From assembly GCF_004348735.1 (NCBI RefSeq), contig NZ_SMKT01000063.1:1-45850 (forward strand): DNA of 45,850 nt. Reading direction: 5' to 3'. Of this stretch, positions 1 through 9,289 are shown one piece after another. The translations under genes were made by a program, and so were the position numbers. This DNA is from Actinomadura sp. KC06 (lineage in GTDB: Bacteria; Actinomycetota; Actinomycetes; Streptosporangiales; Streptosporangiaceae). A model generated the notes under the pieces. It worked only from the letters and a program-made list of their open reading frames with translations. It did no database searches and was not told the DNA's origin. The number at the start of each line of letters is the position of its first letter. Positions within the stretch are counted from its first letter, which is position 1.

Positions 1-19
1 GCGGAGGGCCGGGGACCGG

Positions 20-994
20 TCAGTGCGGACGGCCGCGCAGATGGTTGGTGATGGCCGCGACGAGCAGGACGGCGCCGAGCGCCACGTCCTGGTAGTGGGA
101 GTCGATCTGGAGCAGGTTGATGGAGTTGGTGACCACGCCCAGGAGCAGGACGCCCAGGACGGTGCCGACGAGGGTGCCGCTGCCGCCGTGCAGGGCGGTG
201 CCGCCGATGACGACCGCGGCGACCACGGTGAGCTCCAGGTGCAGGCCGCCGGTGCCGGGGCTGGCGGCGCCGAGCCGGGCGACGAGCAGGACGCCGCCGA
301 GCCCGGCGAGCAGGCCGCCGAGGGTGTAGAGCAGCAGCTTGGTCCGCGCGACGGGGATGCCGGCCAGGCGGGCGGCTTGTTCGTTGCCGCCGATGGCGAA
401 GGCGTTGCGGCCGAACGCCGTCCAGCGCAGCATCAGGCCCGCGGCGGCGCAGACGGCCACGGCGACGACGACCAGGGCCGGGATCACGCCGAACACCTCG
501 CCGAACCCGAGCGGCACCAGCGCCTCGCCGATGGAGACGCTCTTGCCGTCGATGATGAGCAGGGCGGCGCCGCCGAGGACGGTGGAGGTGGCGAGCGTCG
601 CCACGAACGGGGTGACCCGCAGGTACGTCACCACGATCCCGTTGACCAGCCCGATCGCCGCGCCGAGCGCGAGCGCCAGCGCGGCGGCGGTCCACTCGTT
701 GACGCCGGCGACGATGAGCTGCGCGGTGACGCCGTGGGTCACCGCGGCGATCGCACCGAGCGAGAAGTCGATGCCGCCCGCGGTCATCAGCAGGGTGAGC
801 CCGGCCGCGAGGACGGCGACGACGGCGATCTGCTGGGACACGTTGAGCAGGTTCGGGCCGGTGAGGAAGGCGTCGCTGCGCAGCGCGGTGAAGGCCCCGA
901 CGATCAGGAGCACGGCCAGCAGGCCGACGTGGCGGGACAGGCCCGGCGGCAGGGCGAGCCGCAGGCGCTCGCTCGACGCGGTCAGTGCGGTCAT
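20..994 (-). CDS. Ribose-type ABC transporter permease (RbsC family)
   Basis: This 324-residue integral membrane protein is the permease of a carbohydrate-type (CUT2) ABC importer. It has eight or more hydrophobic segments. The family signature near residues 70-80 (TAGGIDFSLGA) and a GRNAFAIGGNEQAA segment near 195-208 are typical of RbsC/YtfT permeases. The ATG at 994 overlaps the TGA of the upstream ATPase (991-993), so the two are translationally coupled. No periplasmic binding protein is visible in the window; it may lie beyond the left edge. The operon also carries hydantoinase/carboxylase and LigAB-type genes, so the cargo may be a small organic compound rather than a sugar (inference). 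Family is certain, substrate unknown. Confidence 0.93.
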   Translation of the reverse strand: MTALTASSERLRLALPPGLSRHVGLLAVLLIVGAFTALRSDAFLTGPNLLNVSQQIAVVAVLAAGLTLLMTAGGIDFSLGAIAAVTHGVTAQLIVAGVNEWTAAALALALGAAIGLVNGIVVTYLRVTPFVATLATSTVLGGAALLIIDGKSVSIGEALVPLGFGEVFGVIPALVVVAVAVCAAAGLMLRWTAFGRNAFAIGGNEQAARLAGIPVARTKLLLYTLGGLLAGLGGVLLVARLGAASPGTGGLHLELTVVAAVVIGGTALHGGSGTLVGTVLGVLLLGVVTNSINLLQIDSHYQDVALGAVLLVAAITNHLRGRPH

Positions 995-2535
995 GACTGG
1001 TCTCCTCCAGCGATGAGCGTGACGAGGTCGTCCCGGCTCACCTGGTCCATGGGCAGGTCGGCGACGGTCCGGCCGGCCCGCACGACGACGGCGCGGTCAG
1101 CGAGCCGGATCACCTCGTCGATGTCGGAGGAGGTGAGCAGGACGGCGGTCCCGCGGCCGGCGAGGCCGTCGACGATCCGGTGGATGTCGGCCTTGGCGGC
1201 GACGTCGACGCCGTTGGTCGGCTCCTCCAGGAGGCAGGCGGCGAGGTCGCCGTCGAGCCACGCCGACAGCAGGACCTTCTGCTGGTTGCCTCCCGACAGC
1301 GCGGCCACCGGCGGGTCGTCCTGGAGGGTGGTGACGCCGTAGCGGTCCCGCGCGGAGCGGGCGCGGGCGTGCAGGTCGCGCCAGCGCACCAGCCAGGGCC
1401 GGAGCCTGCCGCGCCGGACCAGGTCGAGGTTCTCGTCGACGCCGAGGCCCGGCACGAGACCGTAGGAGAGCCTGTCTCCGGGCACGCAGCGCAGCCCGGC
1501 GTCGAGGGCGGCGGTGACGCTGCCGGACCGGATCACGGCGCCGCGGACGGCGACGGTGCCGCTCCGCGCCCGGCGCAGCCCGCTGAGCAGGCCGAACAGC
1601 TCCGACTGGCCGTCGCCCGCCGGGCCGAGGACGGCGACGACCTCACCGGCCCGGATCTGCAGGTCGAACGGCCGGAGCCGACCGTGGCTGAGCCCGGACA
1701 GCGTCAGCACCGCGGCGCCGGGGCTCCGGGCGGTCTCCGGTCTGCCCTGCACCAGGCGGTCGCCGACCATGGCCCGCACCAGGGCGGGCAGATCGAGCGC
1801 GGTACGGTCCTCGACGGCCGCGACCCGGCCGTCGCGCATCACGGTGACGCGGTCGGCGAGGGAGAGGACCTCGTCCAGACGGTGCGAGATGTAGATGACG
1901 GCCTTGCCCCGGTCGCGCAGGGTGCGGACGAGGCCGTGGACGCGGTCGGCGTCCCGGCCGCCGAGCGCGGCGGTGGGTTCGTCCAGGATGAGGACCCGGC
2001 CGCCGTGGTGGACTTCGCGGGCGATCTCGACGAGCGTCTGCTCGCCGGGGTCGAGGCTCCTGGCGGGCGCGCCGGGGTCGACGTCCAGCCCCAGGTCGGC
2101 CAGGGCGGCGGCGGCCTCCTCGCGGGTCCTGCGCCACAGCACCCTTCCCGCGCGGGTGGGGAGCCTGCCGAGCAGCAGGTTCTCGGCCACGCTCAGCTCG
2201 CCGACGAGCGTGCGCCGCTGGTGGACGATGCTCACCCCCGCCGCGTGGGCACGGCGCGGGGTGAGCGGGCCCTGGCGGCGGCCGTCGATGACGATGTCGC
2301 CGCCGTCCTGGGTGAACGTGCCGCAGATCAACTCCACCAGGGTCGATTTGCCGGCGCCGTTCATGCCGACGACCGCGTGCACCTCGCCCGGCCGGAGCGT
2401 GAAGTCGACGCCCGCGAGCGCCTGCGCTCCGCCGAACGCCTTGCGCACACCACGCAGTTCCAGGACCGGGACGCCGTCAGCGGACGTGGCCGCCTCCAGG
2501 TCCGGCGATGTGCCTTTCGCGTCGGAAACGGCCAT
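991..2535 (-). CDS. Sugar-type ABC transporter ATP-binding protein (RbsA/MglA family, two NBDs)
   Basis: This 514-residue cytoplasmic protein has two tandem nucleotide-binding domains, the usual layout and length of RbsA/MglA. The N-terminal domain has Walker A GMNGAGKST near residue 57 and Walker B LILDEPTAAL. The C-terminal domain has the degenerate Walker A GPAGDGQSE, in which Gln replaces Lys, as is normal for the second domain of this family, and the signature LSGGNQQK. It energises the permease encoded immediately downstream with a 4-bp overlap. The ATG at 2535 lies 1 bp after the stop of the LigA-like gene, so it belongs to the same transcript. Confidence 0.94.
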   Translation of the reverse strand: MAVSDAKGTSPDLEAATSADGVPVLELRGVRKAFGGAQALAGVDFTLRPGEVHAVVGMNGAGKSTLVELICGTFTQDGGDIVIDGRRQGPLTPRRAHAAGVSIVHQRRTLVGELSVAENLLLGRLPTRAGRVLWRRTREEAAAALADLGLDVDPGAPARSLDPGEQTLVEIAREVHHGGRVLILDEPTAALGGRDADRVHGLVRTLRDRGKAVIYISHRLDEVLSLADRVTVMRDGRVAAVEDRTALDLPALVRAMVGDRLVQGRPETARSPGAAVLTLSGLSHGRLRPFDLQIRAGEVVAVLGPAGDGQSELFGLLSGLRRARSGTVAVRGAVIRSGSVTAALDAGLRCVPGDRLSYGLVPGLGVDENLDLVRRGRLRPWLVRWRDLHARARSARDRYGVTTLQDDPPVAALSGGNQQKVLLSAWLDGDLAACLLEEPTNGVDVAAKADIHRIVDGLAGRGTAVLLTSSDIDEVIRLADRAVVVRAGRTVADLPMDQVSRDDLVTLIAGGDQS

Positions 2536-2536
2536 G

Positions 2537-2791
2537 TCAGGTGCCGTCCTTCGGTGCGGGGTACATGTCCTGGTGGGCGACGCCGAGCACGACCATCAGG
2601 TTGCGCAGCGCGACGGGGTTCATTCCGGCGTCGAGCAGCCAGGAGGCGTCCTTGCCGGTCACCGCCCGCCGTTCCGGGCCGGTCAGCCGGTACCCGTCGA
2701 GGACGGTCTCCGGAGACTCCAGGTAGCGCGCGAGCAGGCCGGGGGTGTGCTCCAGTTCCCTGGCGAGCCGGTTGAGGGCGACGATGCTCAC
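2537..2791 (-). CDS. LigA-like small subunit (protocatechuate 4,5-dioxygenase alpha-type)
   Basis: An 84-residue protein starting at a GTG that overlaps the stop of the LigB-type gene by 4 bp (2788-2791), a coupled start. The sequence (ALNRLARELEHTPGLLARYL near the N-terminus, then a conserved NPVALRNLMVVLG stretch) resembles the LigA superfamily, which caps the active site of LigB-type class III extradiol dioxygenases. Its position directly after the LigB gene supports a two-subunit enzyme. Stand-alone LigA proteins are usually longer (about 110-140 residues), so this is a compact version. Family call fairly secure, substrate unknown. Confidence 0.8.
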   Translation of the reverse strand: MSIVALNRLARELEHTPGLLARYLESPETVLDGYRLTGPERRAVTGKDASWLLDAGMNPVALRNLMVVLGVAHQDMYPAPKDGT

Positions 2792-3621
2792 CGGGCCACC
2801 TCGGCGTCGGCGATCTCGAAGGCGGCGATGCCGATCCCGACCGTCCAGGCGGGCATCGGCCGGTAGGCGTGGACGCGGGCCGGTCCGCCCGCCGCGCTCG
2901 CCGCGACGAGCCATGTGCGGATCTCCAGCGCGCCGTTCCCGGCCTCCTCCAGGATCGCGGCGTCGTCCCAGCCGAGGATCTCCCCGGCGTCGCCCCGCTC
3001 CAGCAGGCCGAGCAGCCGGCCGTCGAACTCGGCGTTGACGTCGCCGAAGCGGGGCAGCCCGACCCAGTGCGACAGGCCGCCGGTGCCGATCACGCCGACG
3101 CGGGTGTCGCCGGGCAGGGCCCGCACCGCGTCCCGCAGCGCCGCGCCGAGGTCCGCGCAGCGGCGGAGCGTCGGCAGCGGCGGGGTGGTGCAGTTGACGA
3201 ACAGCGGCACCACCCCGGCGGCCGCGGCCGCCGGGAGCTTGGCGAGGGGGACCATGAAGCTGTGGTCCAGCGGCATGGTGTGCGAGCGCGCCAGGTCGAA
3301 CCCGCGGGCGGTGAGGTCCGCGAGCAGCGCCGCGCCGACGGCGGGCCGGCCGGCGACGGTCCCGCCGGGGTTGCCGAACTCCGCCCAGCCCTCGTGCTCG
3401 TCGGCGACGCCGAGGCAGAAGGCCGGATAGTTCTCCAGCCCGAACGTCTCGTAATGGTCGGTGGCGACCAGGACGACGGCGTCCAGGCGGGCGGCGGCGA
3501 TCTCGGCGTCGAGCTTGCGCCACGCCTCGTGCAGCGGCCCGGAGATCTCCGGGTCGGCGTCGGGGTTCTTCACGATCGCGCCGACGTGCGAGGTCGCCGC
3601 GGCGAACGCGAGCCGGCCCAT
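2788..3621 (-). CDS. LigB-type class III extradiol dioxygenase catalytic subunit
   Basis: A 277-residue protein of the LigB superfamily, non-haem Fe(II) enzymes that open catecholic rings next to the hydroxyls. Histidines in family positions are visible: H12 (ATSHVG), H56 (ATDHYE), H120 (MPLDHSF) and H185 (GGLSHW), the last two within the conserved DHSFMVPL and GTGGLSHW motifs. The ATG at 3621 shares bases with the HyuB stop, and the downstream LigA-like gene overlaps by 4 bp. LigB folds also occur in non-aromatic enzymes such as Memo-like proteins, so ring cleavage is an inference. Linkage with a carboxylase or hydantoinase pair suggests a pathway in which an aromatic or heterocyclic acid is opened and then processed. 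Confidence 0.85.
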   Translation of the reverse strand: MGRLAFAAATSHVGAIVKNPDADPEISGPLHEAWRKLDAEIAAARLDAVVLVATDHYETFGLENYPAFCLGVADEHEGWAEFGNPGGTVAGRPAVGAALLADLTARGFDLARSHTMPLDHSFMVPLAKLPAAAAAGVVPLFVNCTTPPLPTLRRCADLGAALRDAVRALPGDTRVGVIGTGGLSHWVGLPRFGDVNAEFDGRLLGLLERGDAGEILGWDDAAILEEAGNGALEIRTWLVAASAAGGPARVHAYRPMPAWTVGIGIAAFEIADAEVAR

Positions 3622-5849
3622 CACTCCTCCTTGCCGGTGAGCAGGCGGATGTCGTCGGGGTGCGCGGCGCCGCGCCGCACCACGTCGGTGGCGTGCAGCC
3701 GGCCGCACGACGGGCAGGAGTAGGCGCGCAGTTCGAGGCCCTCGTCCAGGCGCGTGGCGAGGCTGAAGGCGTGGACGTCGCGGCTGGACCGGACCGACGC
3801 GCGAGGACGCCAAGGCTCCTCGGCACCCGACAGGACGCACCCGCAGGCGCAGGCGATCCAGCGGCGGCCGTCGGCCTCGACGACGTCGAGCCCGTCCCCC
3901 ATCGGGTGGATCCGGGTGCGCTCGCCCCGCGGCTGCTCGGGAAGCGGCAGGTCGGCGGGCAAGGCCCGGCGCTCGGCGCGCAGGCCCTCGCGGCGCTCGG
4001 CGGTGGCGGACGCGTCGACCCGCCCGTCCTCCGCCAGGACCACGCCGTAGAGCCGGACGGCGCCATCGGCGGTGACGGCCCCGAAGTCCAGGTCGGCCTG
4101 GACGGACGCGGCGGGACGGTCGAGCGGGTCCCCCCAGCCGCCCCCCGCCTGCGGCACGGTGGCCAGGACGTCGTCGTCGCCGAGACGGTAGAGGCCCTGG
4201 CGGCCCCGCATGGCCGGGCGCTCGCCGGTCAGCTCCCCGACCGCGGGGACGACCCCGGCGGCCAGCCGCGCCTTGACATCGCTGCTGTGCACGACGGTGC
4301 GGGTGTTCTGCGCGCCGGGATAGCCGCCGAAGATGCCCGTGGAGTTGGGCACCTCCCAGCCGTGCGCGGAGTTCAGCGCGGTGACGTCCCGGCCGCCGTG
4401 CACGGTGTAGACCGCGCCCATGCTCATGCCGCCGCGGTTCCGGCCCGCGCCGCCGGAGTCCGCGACCAGGCCGCGCCACAGGTACAGCAGCGGGGCGTCC
4501 ATCTCGACGGCCTCGACGTTCGAGATCTTCTGCCGCTCGATGTTGTGCTGGCCCTGCGTCCAGGCGCCGTCGCGGTGCGCGTAGGCCGCGCCGCCGGTGG
4601 CGAGGCAGTCCATGATCACGTAGGTCTGGCGGGCGCCGCGCTCGCCCGCGCCGGTGAGGACGAACTTGTCGGGTCCTCCCGCGGGACCCGCCTGGGCCTC
4701 GCGCAGCAGCTCGTCGGAGCAGGCCGCGAGCTTGGACAGGCACTCCAAGGCCGTCATCTCGACGAGCCAGCCCGCCTCCAAAGCGCCGCCGCTGACGGCC
4801 GCCGGACGCGCCGCGTTGCAGATCAGCCCCTCGGGGCACGTGACCTCGACCGGCTTGAACAGCCCCTCGTTCCACGGGGCGTCGAAGGCCAGCGTCGGCA
4901 GCAGCGCCGCCGCGATCCCGGCCATCATCCCCGAGTAGGCGCAGTTGATGTACCCCTTGACCTGCGGGGACGACCTGGAGAAGTCGAAGTGCAGGGTGTC
5001 GCCGCGCTTGGTGAGCACCAGGTCGACCTCGTAGGTGGCGTTCTCCGACGACTGGGCGAGGCCGCCGTCGTTGTCGAGGAAGGCGCGGGAGTGCAGCCGG
5101 GCGTCGGGCAGGAGCGCGAGCCGGTTGCGCAGGCGGCGCTCGGACAGCCCGATGAGGTTGGCCATCACGGTGCGGACGGTCGCCGCGCCGTACTTCTCGG
5201 CCAGCGCCGTCATCGCCCTGACCGCGGTGTTGTTCGCGCCGACGAGCGCCCGCAGGTCCAGATTGACGGTCGGGGCCATGCGGGTGTGGCCGAGGATCAG
5301 GTTCCACACGTCCGTGCGGACCTCGCCGCCGTCGACGAGCTTGGTCGGCGGCATCTGCAGACCCTCCTGGTAGGAGTCGGTCGCGTCGATGCAGAAGCTG
5401 CCGGGCGTCATGCCGCCCACGTCGACCATGTGGCACATCGCGCCGGTCCAGGCGAGCAGCTCGCCGTCGAAGAAGATCGGCGCGATGAGGCCGACGTCCT
5501 GGGCGTGGACGGTGCCCTTCCACGGGTCGTTCACGATGAACATGTCGCCGGGGTGGATGCCCGGCGACCCGGCGCAGTCCGCGATGACCGAGCGGGTGAT
5601 CGCCGCCATGGACGAGGCGTGCGACAGGATCGTGCGGCCCATCGCGGCGACCGAGCCGTCCGGCAGGTAGAGGCCGACGTTGTAGTCGCTGGCCTCGACC
5701 ACGTGGGTGGAGCCGGAGATGGCCGCCAGGGTCGCGCCCTGCTCGTCGGTGATGGCCAGCAGGCGGTGCCGGATCACCTCGAAGGTGATCGGGTCGATGG
5801 TCGTGCCGGTCTCCGTGCCGGCCTCGGCGCCGGTCTCCGTGGTGGTCAC
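3621..5849 (-). CDS. Hydantoinase B/oxoprolinase family protein with C-terminal acetone-carboxylase-gamma-like domain
   Basis: A 742-residue protein. Residues about 20-560 form a hydantoinase B/oxoprolinase domain (start DPITFEVIRHRL, then GDMFIVNDPW and a Gly-rich GGAGRNRGG region). Such proteins pair with HyuA for ATP-dependent hydrolysis or carboxylation (N-methylhydantoinase, 5-oxoprolinase, acetone or acetophenone carboxylase). The last 80 or so residues (3621 to about 3866) contain paired cysteine motifs, CACGC and CPSCG, with the layout of the separate gamma subunit of acetone carboxylase, so this appears to be a beta-gamma fusion. The chosen GTG at 5849 overlaps the HyuA stop by 4 bp. 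The gamma-like tail favours a carboxylase over a simple hydantoinase (inference). Confidence 0.88.
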   Translation of the reverse strand: MTTTETGAEAGTETGTTIDPITFEVIRHRLLAITDEQGATLAAISGSTHVVEASDYNVGLYLPDGSVAAMGRTILSHASSMAAITRSVIADCAGSPGIHPGDMFIVNDPWKGTVHAQDVGLIAPIFFDGELLAWTGAMCHMVDVGGMTPGSFCIDATDSYQEGLQMPPTKLVDGGEVRTDVWNLILGHTRMAPTVNLDLRALVGANNTAVRAMTALAEKYGAATVRTVMANLIGLSERRLRNRLALLPDARLHSRAFLDNDGGLAQSSENATYEVDLVLTKRGDTLHFDFSRSSPQVKGYINCAYSGMMAGIAAALLPTLAFDAPWNEGLFKPVEVTCPEGLICNAARPAAVSGGALEAGWLVEMTALECLSKLAACSDELLREAQAGPAGGPDKFVLTGAGERGARQTYVIMDCLATGGAAYAHRDGAWTQGQHNIERQKISNVEAVEMDAPLLYLWRGLVADSGGAGRNRGGMSMGAVYTVHGGRDVTALNSAHGWEVPNSTGIFGGYPGAQNTRTVVHSSDVKARLAAGVVPAVGELTGERPAMRGRQGLYRLGDDDVLATVPQAGGGWGDPLDRPAASVQADLDFGAVTADGAVRLYGVVLAEDGRVDASATAERREGLRAERRALPADLPLPEQPRGERTRIHPMGDGLDVVEADGRRWIACACGCVLSGAEEPWRPRASVRSSRDVHAFSLATRLDEGLELRAYSCPSCGRLHATDVVRRGAAHPDDIRLLTGKEE

Positions 5850-7975
5850 GCCTCCCCCTTGCAGTCGATGACGAGGTTGCTGTGGTGGTCGACGGCCAGC
5901 GACTGGTTCGGGCCGAGCACGACGGTGGTGCCCGCGAACTCCAAGATCGCGGGACCGTGCAGGGCGGCGCCGCCGCCCAGGCCCTCGCCGTGGTACACCC
6001 GGGCGGCGATCCGGCCGGTCTCGGGGAAGTGCACCGCGCGCTCGCCGATGAGCGCGGCGTCGGGGTCGGCGGCGCCCGGGTACCGGCCCTCCCGGACGTC
6101 GGTGATCTTCACCCGTCCCTCCACGCGGAGCGTGTGGATCTCCACGCCCGCCTCCAGCAGCGCGGTGCCCGCGCCGTAGATCCGCTCGTAGGCGGCGCGG
6201 AAGTCCTCGATCAGCGCGCGCAGGACGCCGGTGGTGACGGGGCCGCCGGGAACGGTGAGCGGCAGCTCGTGCGACTGGCGGCGGAACTTCAGGTACGCGA
6301 CCCGCGAGAGGCGGACGCGCGGGTCGTCGTCCAGGTCGGTGCGGCACTGCGCGGCGAGCGCGTCGAAGGTGGCGGAGATGGCCTCGGCGTCCAGGTGGGC
6401 GGCCGGGTCCTGGGCGCCGGGCGGGGTGCGGTGCACCTCCGTCGTCTGCACCGCGCGGTACCGGTCGGACGTGACGGCCCCGTACGCGGAATGGACCGTG
6501 GAGGTCGGCGGGACGACGAGCGTCGCGATGCCCGCGGCCTCGGTGTAGGCGTAGGCGTGCGTGGGGCCCGCGCCGCCGTAGGCGTAGACGACGAAGTCGC
6601 GCGGGTCGTGGCCCTGCTCGACCGTCACCTTGCGCAGCAGGTCGGCCATCTGGTTGTCGGCGACCTTCCGGATGCCGGCCGCCGCGTCCTCCACGCTCAG
6701 TCCGAGCGGGTCGGCGACGTGCACACGGATCGCCTTCTCCGCGAGCGCGCGGTCCAGCGGCATCTGCCCGCCCAGGAAGCGGGCGGGGTCGATGATGCCG
6801 AGCACCACGTCCGCGTCGGTCACGGTCGGACGGTCGCCGCCGCGCCCGTAGCAGGCCGGGCCGGGCACCGAACCCGCGCTTTCCGGGCCGACGACGAGGA
6901 TGCCGGACTCGTCCACGGCGGCGAGCGATCCACCGCCCGCGCCGATCGCGGTCACCTTGATGCGGGGCAGCGCCAGATGCAGCTCCCCGACCTCGCTGAC
7001 CCGCTCGACCAGCGGCTCGCCATCGATGATCAGGCCGACGTCGAAGCTGGTCCCGCCCATGTCCGAGGTGATCACGTTGCGGTGCCCGAGCCGCGCGGCC
7101 AGGGCCGTCGACGCCAGCACGCCCCCCGCAGGCCCGGAGGTGAGCATCGACGCCGCACGCCGCGCCGCGTCCCCGGCGCGCATGACGCCGCCGCCCGAGT
7201 CCATGATCGAGAAGTCGCCGGTGAACCCCGCCGCGCGCAGCCGGCCCTCCAGGTTCGCGACGTAGTCGCGGATGACCGGGCCGAGGTAGCTGTTGACGAC
7301 CGTCGTGGCCGACCGCTCGTACTCGCCGATCACCGGCGCGACCTCGTGCGAGAGCGTCGCGTACGCCTCCGGCCACTCCGCGCCGATGATCTCGGCGACC
7401 CGCTCCTCGTTCGCGCCGTTCACGAACGACCACAGGAACGACACCGCCAGCGCCCGGACGCCCTCGTCCCGCAACCGGCGCAGCGCCGCGCGCACCTCGT
7501 CCTCGTCCAGCGCGACGACGTGCGCGCCTTCGGCGTCGATCCGCTCGGTGATCTCCACGATCCGCGACCGCTCGACGATCGGGTCGGGGTTGCGGCGGCG
7601 GCTGTAGTGGCCGGTCCGGGCGCCCATGCCGACCCAGGACGTCATCGACCGCTGGATGAGCATGGTGTCGCCGAACCCGCGGGTGGTGAGCAGCGCGGTC
7701 GGCGCGCCCTTGCGCTCGATCAACGCGTTGGTCGCCGCGGTGGTGCCGTGCGCGAAGTAGACGACGGCGGCGCAGAAGCCCGGCAGGTCCAGCCCGTAGG
7801 ACTCGGCGGCCAGGCGCAGGGCGTTCACGACGCCCTCGGAGCGGTCGTCCGGGGTCGTCGCCGACTTGAACAGGCGCGGCGGGCGCCCGTCCCGCAGGAC
7901 GACGAGATCGGTGAACGTCCCGCCCACGTCGGTGCCCACGAAGAACCGCGGGCCGGATCCCGATGAGTTGTCCAC
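5846..7975 (-). CDS. Hydantoinase A/oxoprolinase family protein (ATP-binding subunit)
   Basis: A 709-residue protein with the actin-fold phosphate motif GTDVGGTFTD at the N-terminus and the family landmarks HGTTAATNALIER, DSGGGVMRAGDA, SDMGGTSFDVG and YAYGGAGPTHA. It is the ATP-dependent partner of HyuB in the N-methylhydantoinase / 5-oxoprolinase / acetone carboxylase family and is cytoplasmic. The start chosen is GTG at 7975 because a GGAGAG ribosome-binding site sits just upstream and the conserved domain begins about ten residues in; longer upstream extensions show no family similarity. It is the first gene of a six-gene operon running to position 20. A 25-bp palindrome lies about 110 bp upstream. 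Confidence 0.9.
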   Translation of the reverse strand: MDNSSGSGPRFFVGTDVGGTFTDLVVLRDGRPPRLFKSATTPDDRSEGVVNALRLAAESYGLDLPGFCAAVVYFAHGTTAATNALIERKGAPTALLTTRGFGDTMLIQRSMTSWVGMGARTGHYSRRRNPDPIVERSRIVEITERIDAEGAHVVALDEDEVRAALRRLRDEGVRALAVSFLWSFVNGANEERVAEIIGAEWPEAYATLSHEVAPVIGEYERSATTVVNSYLGPVIRDYVANLEGRLRAAGFTGDFSIMDSGGGVMRAGDAARRAASMLTSGPAGGVLASTALAARLGHRNVITSDMGGTSFDVGLIIDGEPLVERVSEVGELHLALPRIKVTAIGAGGGSLAAVDESGILVVGPESAGSVPGPACYGRGGDRPTVTDADVVLGIIDPARFLGGQMPLDRALAEKAIRVHVADPLGLSVEDAAAGIRKVADNQMADLLRKVTVEQGHDPRDFVVYAYGGAGPTHAYAYTEAAGIATLVVPPTSTVHSAYGAVTSDRYRAVQTTEVHRTPPGAQDPAAHLDAEAISATFDALAAQCRTDLDDDPRVRLSRVAYLKFRRQSHELPLTVPGGPVTTGVLRALIEDFRAAYERIYGAGTALLEAGVEIHTLRVEGRVKITDVREGRYPGAADPDAALIGERAVHFPETGRIAARVYHGEGLGGGAALHGPAILEFAGTTVVLGPNQSLAVDHHSNLVIDCKGEA

Positions 7976-8087
7976 GCTCTCTCCACGGAGTCGACGAAAA
8001 CGTCTTTGCGATTGCGATACGCCGCCGATGCGACGGCGGTGGGTGCGCGGATGACACTCTGCGAGGTGGCCCGCCTCACACACAACG

Positions 8088-8112
8088 CCTCAGTCCGCAG
8101 TGCGGACTGAGG
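8088..8112. promoter_or_regulatory. Perfect 25-bp palindrome, candidate operator of the hyu-lig operon
   Basis: Two 12-bp arms (cctcagtccgca and tgcggactgagg) are perfectly inverted around one central base at 8100. The site lies 112 bp upstream of the HyuA GTG, where an operator would control the catabolic operon. A GTCCGC/GCGGAC core with little or no spacer resembles operators of IclR- and GntR-type repressors of catabolic genes (inference). No such regulator gene is in the window. The lack of a T-tract argues against a terminator. Confidence 0.6.
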
Positions 8113-9289
8113 CGAGGACCTGCGGAAACTCCGGCGCGACCGGCGACACCGACCGCGCCGGGCGCGCCGGGCGCCCGGTTGCCCCGCTCGCCGCGACCGC
8201 GGCGAAACCCGGCGGGCCAGGGAATGGCCGTTTCCTTGCCGTGCGACAAGAAAGGGACGTCGCCGCACATTTCGCCGGACCGGGCTCTTGTTCACGGCGA
8301 ACCTATAGAGCCACCGGTGGCGAACGGCCGCCCATCCTCGGCCGTGAGCGACGTGAGCAAGACGGGCGCCACGGCCTCCCGGATCAGGCCGGGGACGCCT
8401 GCGCCGGGCGAGGGCGATCGACACCATTGGGGACGACGGTGAACTCGCCGAACGGGTCGAGGAAGCTCACGGGAGACCGGATCGGGCCTGGCAGGATGCG
8501 GCTGCCCTGCCCTCGGCGACCAAGGGCGTCCCGGTCGAGGCCGCCGCCCTGGACGCGAGGCGGGCTCCGCAGGCCACTTCTCTTGAGCGATTGAATTTCT
8601 TGCCTGACACCTGAAAATGAGCGCCTGCAGGAAACTGCATGAGCACTTATATGAACCGGTTCCTGATTGGCGTCAGTTCAATACGGGCAGTGTTCGATGT
8701 TCCGGACGCCGGGTTCTGGGATCGGCATGCCGCAGTGCACATCCGTGTCACCCGGTGGTGCGAAGTACAGGAATCCGCACCGAAGGGGAACGGGCATGAC
8801 ACGCCACGAACCGGCACGCCGCGGCGGCGTGGGCGTCCCGCGCGCCCGCCGCCGCGGGCGGCGGTCTTCGTCCACGGCTTCGACACCAGGCGTGCGCCTG
8901 CCTGACACCACGGCGACGGCGTCGTTTCCCGGTGACGGCTGAGTGTGATGTGCGATGGCTCATGCACAGACGCAGGCACGCGGACCACGGCGACCGGCGG
9001 CCGCTCGACAGGCCGTCCGAGCGCCACGGCCAGCCGCGGCCGGCCGGAGACCGGGGGTGATCCTGGATGACCCGGCCCGGGGCGAGAGGCGGGTCCGGGC
9101 ATCTCGCGCGGAGAGAGAACTTCGGCCGGACGGCGGGCGTGAAAGTTTCACTTCTCGCACCGCTATCGAAACTCGGGGGATTCGAACCATTTAGCCCGGA
9201 CGTCCGTCTCAGGAATGAGCCCATTATGCTGGGCACCCGAGACCGTATATGACCACGGTACGTACCCCGTCCGATCATGGAGGATCAAC

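Noticed and set aside
23..1342. Long open frames on the strand opposite the ABC, hydantoinase, ATP-grasp and NRPS genes
   Set aside because: They are antisense shadows caused by high GC at third positions. They have low-complexity Arg/Ala/Gly-rich translations and no family motifs, whereas the opposite strand carries clear domains.
8797..8943. Arg-rich 48-codon frame near 8797 and antisense frames at 8647-9278
   Set aside because: They have no family similarity, low complexity and competing frames, so there is insufficient support for a gene.
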